This document shows positions 56,945 through 64,000 of a stretch of DNA of 64,000 nucleotides, one piece after another. The translations under genes were made by a program, and so were the position numbers. Positions within the stretch are counted from its first letter, which is position 1; each line of letters opens with the position of its first letter. Below the pieces are notes generated by a model. It was not told the DNA's origin, did not search any database, and saw only the letters and a program-made list of their open reading frames with translations. Source of the DNA: JAJXWB01 sp046349085 (GTDB lineage Bacteria > Pseudomonadota > Alphaproteobacteria > Rhizobiales > Beijerinckiaceae); contig JAXMDA010000005.1 of NCBI GenBank assembly GCA_046349085.1, positions 62,001 to 126,000 of the forward strand, written 5' to 3'.

Positions 56945-58219
56945 ATGGCAGCGCATTTCTGGCGCCTCAAGTCGATGCAGCACTGGCCGGACGACGTCCG
57001 CCGGATGGTTGGCGGCCGTTTCGCGCGCGCAGTCGTCGACAGCCGCCTCCATCCGGCCGAGGGCGAGACGCTCGTGGAGGCGCTGACAGTCGACGAACTC
57101 GACGCCTATCGGGCCGAATGGCGCGACCTCGCGCGCCGCGCGATCGAGCCCAATCCCTTCATGGAGCCGGATTTCGCGCTGACAGCCATGCTGCACCTGC
57201 CGGCGAGCCAGCGCCCGACCATGGCGGCAGTCTGGCAGGGCGTGGGCGGCGAGCCGCGCGCCCGCATGATCGGCGTGTGGGGTTTCGAGCAGGGCCGGTT
57301 CGGCGCCTTCGGCGGCGTCGCGCGCACCTGGAAATACAAGCACAGCGCGCTCGGCACGCCGCTGATCGACCGGCTTGCGGCGGCCCGCTCGGTCGATGCG
57401 ATACTCGCGTGGCTGCGCGAGCGGCGCCTCGGCCAGTCCGCGCTGATCATGCGCGATCTCGCGCTCGGCGGCGAGGCGGCGAAACTCATTGCAGAGCGTT
57501 GCGCGGCGCACGGGCTTGTATGGACCGGCCTCAACGAGCACGAGCGCGCCGCGTTGCGCCCGGACAGCCTCGAAACGCCCAAACGAAAACTCGGGGGGCG
57601 CACGAGAAAACACGAGCGCGAGGTCGACCGGCTGGGGCGCCGGCTTGCCGAGGCGGGCAGCGTGTCTTTCGGCTCCGCGTCGGCGGCCGCCGACATCAGG
57701 CCTGCGTCGGAATGGTTCCTGGCGCTCGAACAGGCGGGCTGGAAGGGTCGCCGCCGCACGGCCTTCCTGTCGGACGCCGGCGATGCGGCCTTTCTGCGCG
57801 CCGCCCTGCGACAGCTGGCGCGCGCCGGCAAATGCCGCATCGACTGGATCGCGGTGGACGGGCGGCCGATCGCCATGGCGATCGTGCTGCGCAGCGCGGA
57901 CCGCGCCTATTACTGGAAAACGGCCTACGACGAGCGCTATGCCCGCTATTCGCCCGGCGTGCAGCTCACGCGCGCGCTGGCCGAGCGCCAGCTCGCCGAT
58001 CCAGCCGTACAGATCACCGATTCCTGCGCGATTGCGAATCACCCGATGATCGACCGTCTGTGGCCGGACAGGCAGGCGATGTTCGATCTCCTGATCGGCG
58101 TCGATCCGGCGCGCACCCGCGCGTTTCCCGGCGCGGTCAGGCGCGAGCGGTTCGCCCGCGCCATGCGCGCGGCGGTAAAGACAGCCGCCAACGCCGCTCT
58201 GCGGCGGCGGGTGAGCTGA
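56945..58219 (+). CDS. GNAT-fold acyltransferase (CelD/BcsL-like)
   Basis: A 424-residue protein. EALTVDELDAYRAEWRDLARRAIEPNPFMEPDFAL near residue 45-80 is the opening of the CelD/BcsL-like GNAT family; a second half (about 245-380) contains LALEQAGWKGRRRTAFL, the WIAVDGRPIAMAIVLRSADRAYYWKTAYDERYARYSPGVQLTRAL segment, a typical acetyltransferase-2 (FemAB-like) pattern. These proteins often acylate polysaccharides or lipids. GAGGGA precedes the ATG by 6 bp. It is followed by an S4-domain gene 60 bp later. Substrate unknown. Confidence 0.82.
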   Translation: MAAHFWRLKSMQHWPDDVRRMVGGRFARAVVDSRLHPAEGETLVEALTVDELDAYRAEWRDLARRAIEPNPFMEPDFALTAMLHLPASQRPTMAAVWQGVGGEPRARMIGVWGFEQGRFGAFGGVARTWKYKHSALGTPLIDRLAAARSVDAILAWLRERRLGQSALIMRDLALGGEAAKLIAERCAAHGLVWTGLNEHERAALRPDSLETPKRKLGGRTRKHEREVDRLGRRLAEAGSVSFGSASAAADIRPASEWFLALEQAGWKGRRRTAFLSDAGDAAFLRAALRQLARAGKCRIDWIAVDGRPIAMAIVLRSADRAYYWKTAYDERYARYSPGVQLTRALAERQLADPAVQITDSCAIANHPMIDRLWPDRQAMFDLLIGVDPARTRAFPGAVRRERFARAMRAAVKTAANAALRRRVS

Positions 58220-58279
58220 GACCAGTCCTGCAATCGACGCGGCTTGCGCGACGCGCGGCTTTGCCCGAACCTGCGCGCG

Positions 58280-58570
58280 ATGACGGTGGCGGAGACCGGG
58301 CGCCAGAGGCTCGACAAGTGGCTGTGGTTCGCGCGCATGGCGCGGACGCGCACCGCCGCCGCGCAACTCGTCGCCGACGGTCATATCCGGATCAACGGGC
58401 AGCGCGTCACGCAGGCCGCAAAGGCCGTACGCCCGGGGGACGTGCTCACGATCGCCCTTCAGCGCGACGTCAGGCTGCTCCGCGTCGTGGCGCCCGGAGA
58501 GCGTCGCGGCCCCTACGAAGAGGCGCGGCTCCTGTACGAGGATCTGACCGCCGGCGATGCGTCATCCTGA
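58280..58570 (+). CDS. hslR: S4-domain RNA-binding protein (Hsp15/HslR-like)
   Basis: A 96-residue protein. RQRLDKWLWFARMARTRTAAAQLVADGHIRINGQRVTQAAKAVRPGDVLTI is an S4 domain of the Hsp15 type, which in E. coli binds stalled 50S subunits carrying nascent chains. The tail RRGPYEEARLLYEDL matches the short rhizobial form. The ATG at 58280 (MTVAETGRQ) is preferred over an upstream in-frame ATG at 58244, which adds a cysteine-containing lead without family support. Confidence 0.9.
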   Translation: MTVAETGRQRLDKWLWFARMARTRTAAAQLVADGHIRINGQRVTQAAKAVRPGDVLTIALQRDVRLLRVVAPGERRGPYEEARLLYEDLTAGDASS

Positions 58571-58660
58571 CCGCCCGCCCGGTTCTTGCGCAGCCCGGTC
58601 AAAGCGGATAGCAGTTCGCAAACTTTGAGGCGCGCAGACGTCGCGCGCCGGGAGCCAGCA

Positions 58661-58999
58661 ATGACTTATGTGGTCACCGAGAACTGCATCAAGTGCAAGT
58701 ACATGGATTGCGTCGAGGTTTGCCCCGTGGACTGTTTCTACGAGGGCGAGAACATGCTCGTGATCCATCCGGACGAATGCATCGATTGCGGCGTCTGCGA
58801 GCCGGAATGCCCCGCCGAGGCGATCAAGCCGGACACCGAGCCGGGCCTCGAGCAATGGCTCAAGCTCAACGCCGATCTCGCGCCCAATTGGCCGAACATC
58901 ACCGTCAAGCGCGATCCGCCCGCAGACGCCAAGGCGTTCGACGGCAAGCCCGACAAGTTCAAGAACTATTTCTCCGACAAGCCCGGCGAAGGCGACTGA
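58661..58999 (+). CDS. fdxA: 7Fe ferredoxin FdxA
   Basis: A 112-residue ferredoxin. CIKCKYMDCVEVCPVDCFYEG near the N-terminus has the spacing of a 3Fe-4S/4Fe-4S protein, and CIDCGVCEPECPAEAI is the second site. The long C-terminal extension (WLKLNADLAPNWPNITVKRDPP, then FKNYFSDKPGEGD) is the standard FdxA tail. A GGGAGCC ribosome site precedes the ATG. It commonly lies next to an S4/HslR gene and carD in Rhizobiales, the order seen here. Confidence 0.96.
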   Translation: MTYVVTENCIKCKYMDCVEVCPVDCFYEGENMLVIHPDECIDCGVCEPECPAEAIKPDTEPGLEQWLKLNADLAPNWPNITVKRDPPADAKAFDGKPDKFKNYFSDKPGEGD

Positions 59000-59093
59000 G
59001 CCTGTATTGCCGCGCTCTCGATCAATTGGTTCGACCCGGAGTTAACCACTTCGCGGGCCTGTGGCCTGTGGGGGGCGCGAACCTTTGATTTTC

Positions 59094-59139
59094 GCGGATT
59101 TCTGTGATATACACATTTTTAACAGTCACAGAAATCCGC
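59094..59139. promoter_or_regulatory. 14-bp inverted repeat between fdxA and carD
   Basis: GCGGATTTCTGTGA (59094-59107) is exactly repeated in inverse at 59126-59139, around an AT-rich 18-base loop containing TATACACATTTTTAACAG. The 369-bp gap 59000-59368 holds no other gene. The repeat may terminate fdxA transcription or bind a regulator of carD; TTGACA at 59154-59159 just beyond may be a -35 element for carD, but no good -10 is seen. Confidence 0.55.
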
Positions 59140-59368
59140 AACCTATCAGTCGTTTGACAGGTATTACCCGCGATGATCCGCGCCGTGCGACGGCGGCGGA
59201 ATGTTTTGGGCGAGCGCGAGCTTGAGTTTCGCGCCGACGGAAGCGGTTTCCTAAATTTTGGACTGTGCGCCGGGCCTGCTCGCGTGGGCCTTGCGCCGGC
59301 GGCCCGTGTTTGGGGTCGTCGTCAAGCGCCGGGGCCCCGCCCCGGAGCGAGCAAGGAGTGCTCTGCGT

Positions 59369-60784
59369 ATGGCGTCCAGGAAGAATTCGAGCAAGTCCGC
59401 CAAGACCGTCGTGGCCAGGAAGGCCGAGACGACGAAAACCAGGCGGACGACAGCCAAGGCGTCGGCGGCGAAGACCGACGCCAAGGCCAAGACGAGCAAG
59501 GTGAAGACCGTGACTTCGGCCAAAGCCAAGACCGCGAACGCCGCCAAGACTGCGAACGCCAAGGCCACGGCCGCCAAGAAGGCGAAAGCCGCCGCCGCGA
59601 AGGCCGCCGCCCTGAAGGCCGCGAAGGCCGCCGCCGCCCGCAAGGCCGCCGCCAGCAAGACGGCCGCCAAGTCCAAGGCGAAGGCCGCCGCCTCCGCCCG
59701 TACGCCGGCCAAGGCCAGCGCCGGCAAGAGTTCCGACAAGCGCAAGACGGCCGCGGTCGCCAAGACCGCCCGCAGCACGGCCGCCGTCCGCGCGACCAAG
59801 CCCGCCAAGGCGTTGGCGGCGAAGGGTTCGGCGGCAAAGACAATTGCAGAAAAGAACCGCGTCCAGGCGGTCGTCAAGGAAGCGACGCAGGAGAAGGCGA
59901 AGCAGCCCCAGATCAAGAAGGCGGTAGACAACACAAAGACAGCGACAGCGACAAACCTGAAGCCGGTCGAGCAGGCCGGCGCGCGCGCCAGGGTTCAACT
60001 GGTCCGGCCGGAAACGGCCGCTCCGGCGGCTCCCGCAGCGCCCGCGCCTTCGCCCGTCCGCACCGCGCCCGATCCGAGACCGGCGTCGCACGCGCCGGCG
60101 GTGCAGCCTCGAGAGACGAGCGAACAGATTCCGGTGACACAGAAAAAGACAACTTCTCCCGTCGTAGCCAAGCCGACCAGGCCGGCCGCGAAAATTGCCG
60201 CTCCCGAGCAGAAGCCCGCGAAGCCCGCAGGCCAGAAGCTCGGCTTCAAGACCAACGAGCACATCGTCTATCCGGCGCATGGCGTCGGCCAGATCATCGC
60301 GATCGAGGAACAGGAAGTCGCGGGCTTCAAGCTCGAGCTCTTCGTGATCAGCTTCGTCAAGGACAAGATGATCCTGAAGGTGCCGACGCCGAAGGTCGTC
60401 AGCGTGGGCATGCGCAAGCTCGCCGAGGCGCCCGTGATCGCCAAGTCGCTCGACACGCTCACCGGCCGCGCGCGCATCAAGCGCACCATGTGGTCGCGCC
60501 GCGCCCAGGAATACGAGGCCAAGATCAATTCCGGCGATCTGATCGCGATCGCGGAAGTGGTGCGCGACCTCTACCGTTCCGAAGCCCAGCCGGAGCAGTC
60601 CTATTCCGAGCGTCAGCTCTATGAAGCCGCGCTCGACCGCATGAGCCGCGAGCTCTCGGTGGTGCAGAAGATCACCGAGCAGGAATCGCTCAAGCTGATC
60701 GAAGTCCAGTTGCAGAAGGGCCCGCGCCGCGCCACCAAGGCGGACGCCGAGTCGGAAGCCGGCGACATCGACGAAGCGGCCTGA
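59369..60784 (+). CDS. carD: CarD-family transcription regulator with histone-H1-like N-terminal extension
   Basis: A 471-residue protein. Residues about 290-460 are a complete CarD/CdnL: an RNA-polymerase-binding Tudor-like part (KLGFKTNEHIVYPAHGVGQIIAIEEQEVAGFKLELFVISF) and a helical DNA-binding part (LTGRARIKRTMWSRRAQEYEAKINSGDLIAIAEVVRDLYR). Normal CarD proteins of this class are about 160-200 residues. The preceding 285 residues are an Ala/Lys/Arg/Thr-rich, low-complexity H1-like tail (AKTANAKATAAKKAKAAAAK) with a Pro-rich linker. An AAGGAG is 12 bp before the ATG at 59369. It is followed by a terminator and is convergent with rpoH. Confidence 0.93.
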   Translation: MASRKNSSKSAKTVVARKAETTKTRRTTAKASAAKTDAKAKTSKVKTVTSAKAKTANAAKTANAKATAAKKAKAAAAKAAALKAAKAAAARKAAASKTAAKSKAKAAASARTPAKASAGKSSDKRKTAAVAKTARSTAAVRATKPAKALAAKGSAAKTIAEKNRVQAVVKEATQEKAKQPQIKKAVDNTKTATATNLKPVEQAGARARVQLVRPETAAPAAPAAPAPSPVRTAPDPRPASHAPAVQPRETSEQIPVTQKKTTSPVVAKPTRPAAKIAAPEQKPAKPAGQKLGFKTNEHIVYPAHGVGQIIAIEEQEVAGFKLELFVISFVKDKMILKVPTPKVVSVGMRKLAEAPVIAKSLDTLTGRARIKRTMWSRRAQEYEAKINSGDLIAIAEVVRDLYRSEAQPEQSYSERQLYEAALDRMSRELSVVQKITEQESLKLIEVQLQKGPRRATKADAESEAGDIDEAA

Positions 60785-60808
60785 TCCGCCGGACAAAAAG
60801 CCAAATGG

Positions 60809-60838
60809 AAAGCCCGGCCTTGCGCCGGGCTTTCTCGT
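60809..60838 (+). terminator. Intrinsic terminator of carD
   Basis: AAAGCCCGGC (60809-60818) pairs perfectly with GCCGGGCTTT (60824-60833) around the loop CTTGC, followed by a T-rich stretch (CTCGTTTC). It starts 25 bp after the carD stop and separates it from the convergent rpoH. Confidence 0.8.
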
Positions 60839-60894
60839 TTCTGGCCGGCCTGCGCTCTCGCAATGAGCGCGGCGACTCTATCTCGTGAATCGTT

Positions 60895-61740
<846 letters not shown>

Positions 61741-61888
61741 GGTTGCCTCCGGGTCTGTGGATCGCCGGTCAAGGCGGCGTTCACGGATTGGGCGACAAAG
61801 CCTATACGGCCTCTGCGAGAATGCAGATCACAAGCGTGTGAATTCAGGCCACATCAGCGGGGCGACACGGCGCAGTCCACGCCACAGC

Positions 61889-63364
61889 CTATTGATCGAC
61901 GACGATCTTGTAGGTCTCGCCGTATTTGAGCGATGCGCCCGGCGAAAGGCCGTTCAGCAAAAGGAAGACATCGAGCGAGCGATCTACGGTGGCCATGCGC
62001 CGGCTCAGCGAATCGACGCTGTCGGCGAGGCCGGCCTTCACGACCTGCAGCTTGAGCGGCCTCACGCTCGCCGCCTCTTCCTCCGTCAGCGGCCGGAACG
62101 ACTGGATCGCCTGGTCGAACCTGGCGACGCTCGCCTCGTCCATGGCGCGCGCGGCGAAGAGAAGGCGGTAGATGTCGCCGTCCTTGCGGACGACCGCGAC
62201 GCGGAAGTTCCATTCGCCCGCGCGCGCCAGGCCGAAGGCCGCCGGCATGCCGTTGATCTCGCCGGCCTGGACGGAGGACTTGAGAAGGCCGTCGAGCCAG
62301 CCCGACGTCAGGTAGGCGTCGAGCGCGCCGCCGGAATTGTCGGGCACGCTGTCGAGGCGCACGGCCTCCACGCCGCCGGGCGCGCGGCCGAGCAGGGCGC
62401 GCGGCGTGTTGTCGAGGACGAAGCTCTCCGGCGCCGTGAAAGCGAATCGCAGGCGCGGCTGCAGGAAGCGCCGTCCGCGCACGATGCCGTCGGCCGGGTC
62501 CTCGCCGAAGTTCATGCCGTCGATCGCCGCCAGATAGGCGGCGCGATCCGAATCGCCGATGCCGGGCGCGTTGATCTGGCGCGCGGTCTGCGTCGCCTGC
62601 GCGACGCGCTCGGGCGTCGAGGGATGGGTGGCGAGAATGTCGGGCTTGTCCGCCGTCTTCTGGCCGAGCAGTTCGGCGCGCAGCGCCGTCGAGCGGCCGA
62701 GCGAGGTCAGGAACCGCGCCGCGCCGTAGGGGTCGTAGCCGGCGCGTGCGATGACGGCGACGCCGATCTTGTCGGCCTCGATCTCCTGCTGGCGCGAGAA
62801 GCTGGCGAAGGACAGGCGCTGGCTGTTCTCGACCTCCTCGCCTTTCTGACGGCTCTGGATGACCGTCGCGGCGGAAGCGATGACGGCGGCCCGCCGCTCC
62901 TGCTCGGCGCGCGCGGCGGCGTGGCGCGCGGTCACGTGGCCGATCTCGTGCGCCATGACGGCCGCGACCTCGGAAGAATCGTTGGCGAGCGCCAGCAGGC
63001 CGCGGGAAATGTACAGATTGCCCGAGGGCAGCGCGAAAGCGTTGACGACGGGCGTGTTCAGGATCGTGACGCGATAGGGGGTGGTCGGCACGTCCGAGGC
63101 GGCGGCGAGCTTCACGAGAATGGCGTTGAGATAGGATTCGGCCGAGGGCCAGCGATATTCGCCGCCGAACTGGGCGACGAGCTTCTTGTGCTCGGCGGTG
63201 GTCAGCGCATCGACGCCGACTGTGCGCGGCGCCGCCGGCGGCACAGCCGGCGCCTGGGGCAGTTCGCCCTGACGCTCCAGCGTGGCGCAGCCGGCGAGCA
63301 GGAGCGCCAGGGCGAGCGCCGCCGCCCTCCGTCCAAACGCCCGCCTGCCGTATTCCGCGCTCAT
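61889..63364 (-). CDS. M48-family metalloprotease lipoprotein (BepA/LoiP-like)
   Basis: A 491-residue periplasmic lipoprotein: signal LALALLLAGCATLERQ (lipobox Cys about residue 26), M48 zinc-protease domain with VMAHEIGHVTARHA (HExxH) near 145, the third ligand in EADKIGV near 195 and the conserved H-P-S-T motif TEHPSTPER-type region (ATHPSTPERVAQ) near 240. A C-terminal domain of about 230 residues ends with LysM-like VFLLLNGLSPGASLKYGETYKIVV. Probably an outer-membrane quality-control protease. The start may instead be a GTG at 63376 overlapping the upstream stop. It follows the thermonuclease-like gene by 8 bp. Confidence 0.92.
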   Translation of the reverse strand: MSAEYGRRAFGRRAAALALALLLAGCATLERQGELPQAPAVPPAAPRTVGVDALTTAEHKKLVAQFGGEYRWPSAESYLNAILVKLAAASDVPTTPYRVTILNTPVVNAFALPSGNLYISRGLLALANDSSEVAAVMAHEIGHVTARHAAARAEQERRAAVIASAATVIQSRQKGEEVENSQRLSFASFSRQQEIEADKIGVAVIARAGYDPYGAARFLTSLGRSTALRAELLGQKTADKPDILATHPSTPERVAQATQTARQINAPGIGDSDRAAYLAAIDGMNFGEDPADGIVRGRRFLQPRLRFAFTAPESFVLDNTPRALLGRAPGGVEAVRLDSVPDNSGGALDAYLTSGWLDGLLKSSVQAGEINGMPAAFGLARAGEWNFRVAVVRKDGDIYRLLFAARAMDEASVARFDQAIQSFRPLTEEEAASVRPLKLQVVKAGLADSVDSLSRRMATVDRSLDVFLLLNGLSPGASLKYGETYKIVVDQ

Positions 63365-63372
63365 TCCAGCAA

Positions 63373-64000
63373 TCACCGTTTCAAGGCCGCCGCGTCCACG
63401 GCGCCGTCGAGAAGCTCCAGCGCGTCCGGGCTTGCGACCTCCATCAAGGGACCGAAGCCGCGATCCACGAGCCCGCGCGCGCGCAGGCGCCGGCCGGCGA
63501 GCTGGCGCAGGGGAACGCCCGCCTGATCGAAAAGAGTAAGGTTTCGTTTCGAGATCACGATGGTGAAATCCACGGTCCGCCGCGCGCCGAAGTTGAGATA
63601 AAGGCGCCCGCGCCGCTCGCCAATAGTCAACACGCGCCCTTCGACCACGACGAAGCCTTTCGGCGCGGCGAGGACGGCCCTGGTGTCCGCCGCGTCGAGG
63701 GCGGCCAGAGCCGGCTCTGCCCACAGGCCGCGCCCCGCGTCGCGCCCGGCCCTTTCGGCCGCGAGAAGGCCGGCGCGGCAGGGCTTGGCCGCAGCGTCGG
63801 GCCGATAGCGCCCGAGACCGGCGGCCAGCGCCTGCTCGGCGAGGCCGGCGCCGGGCTCGGCGACGGTCGGCAGGGCCGCCGCCACAGCGATGCGCCCCCA
63901 GCGGTCGGGCTTCGGATCGAGCGCGGCGAGGCGGATTTCGGCGCCGCCGAGGCGCGCGACAAATTCGGCGTAGCCTGGCGCCCGGGGTTCGGCGGCCAGT
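63373..64000 (-). CDS. Thermonuclease-family (SNase-like) protein, 5' end missing
   Basis: The frame is open to the right edge, so at least 209 residues are present and the N-terminus is cut off. The C-terminal part matches the OB-fold SNase homologue typical of alphaproteobacteria: GFVVVEGRVLTIGERRGRLYLNFGARRTVDFTIVISKRNLTLFDQAG and the segment LAGRRLRARGLVDRGFGPLMEVASPDALELL. The part before it (about 30-115) is Ala-rich with GLWAEPALAALDAADT. The nuclease-critical arginine/aspartate set cannot be fully checked. It is likely co-transcribed with the M48 gene, with which its stop nearly overlaps. Confidence 0.8.
   Translation of the reverse strand, partial: LAAEPRAPGYAEFVARLGGAEIRLAALDPKPDRWGRIAVAAALPTVAEPGAGLAEQALAAGLGRYRPDAAAKPCRAGLLAAERAGRDAGRGLWAEPALAALDAADTRAVLAAPKGFVVVEGRVLTIGERRGRLYLNFGARRTVDFTIVISKRNLTLFDQAGVPLRQLAGRRLRARGLVDRGFGPLMEVASPDALELLDGAVDAAALKR

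Noticed and set aside
55373..58384. Minus-strand open frame of about 1000 codons
   Set aside because: Opposite three well-supported genes; only long because stops are rare in this GC-rich frame.

Overview
The window looks like a chromosomal segment of a high-GC alphaproteobacterium, most likely a member of the Rhizobiales (Hyphomicrobiales). Supporting signs are the mdh-sucC order, an NdvA-type glucan exporter, an ExoF-type polysaccharide export protein, a RopB/Omp25-like porin, paired cobS-cobT behind a J-domain gene, a CtrA-type TTAA-N7-TTAA site, and short intergenic repeats of a kind I recall from rhizobial genomes. A mesaconyl-CoA hydratase gene suggests the ethylmalonyl-CoA pathway, which would fit a methylotroph or another organism without isocitrate lyase. 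No species is claimed. I see no insertion sequence, prophage, CRISPR array or rRNA; there is one tRNA gene.

Layout. 1-6.3 kb, all minus strand: a tight tsaD / phospholipase-D-like / gpsA / EVE / zapE / tetR run, then mdh, a terminator and the start of sucC. 6.4-8.8 kb, plus strand: hemC-hemD-SDR. 8.8-12.7 kb, minus: a YafK-like L,D-transpeptidase lipoprotein, accA, xerD and a 51-residue membrane protein translationally coupled to xerD. 12.8-15.9 kb, plus: a fused shikimate kinase/3-dehydroquinate synthase and a CorC-type protein. 15.9-23.3 kb, minus: marR with two operator-like palindromes, an NdvA-like exporter, a secreted protein of unknown function, a porin, and a two-gene redox module (2Fe-2S/flavin reductase overlapping a cytochrome b/ethylbenzene-dehydrogenase-like haem protein).

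23.7-42.1 kb is an exopolysaccharide locus. It holds glycosyltransferases (two GT2, two GT4), two methyltransferases, a polysaccharide deacetylase, a flippase fused to an aminoglycoside-phosphotransferase-like kinase, a large polytopic membrane protein with a small partner, ExoF, a GH5 hydrolase, a GDP-mannose-forming enzyme and a LuxR-type regulator whose receiver domain has lost its phosphorylation residues. Together these could make, modify, flip, export and trim a mannose-containing polymer. No chain-length tyrosine kinase and no initiating sugar-phosphate transferase is visible, so the set is incomplete within the window.

42.1-64 kb returns to housekeeping and signalling: a Crp/Fnr regulator divergent from a CheB-CheR-PAS-HWE-kinase fusion, tRNA-Ala(CGC), YggT and DUF167 proteins, mesaconyl-CoA hydratase, a YARHG protein, J-domain/cobS/cobT with divergent bolA, a thioesterase, a second L,D-transpeptidase, a D,D-carboxypeptidase with a histone-like tail, a COG0523 GTPase, a GNAT-like protein, an S4 RNA-binding protein, a 7Fe ferredoxin, a CarD regulator with a roughly 285-residue histone-H1-like N-terminal extension, rpoH, an M48 metalloprotease lipoprotein and a truncated thermonuclease-like gene.

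The most unusual items are the flippase-kinase fusion, the cytochrome b/haem plus ferredoxin-reductase pair, the H1-tailed CarD, and the AroK-AroB fusion. All assignments come from reading the sequence and recalling family motifs; no database search was run.
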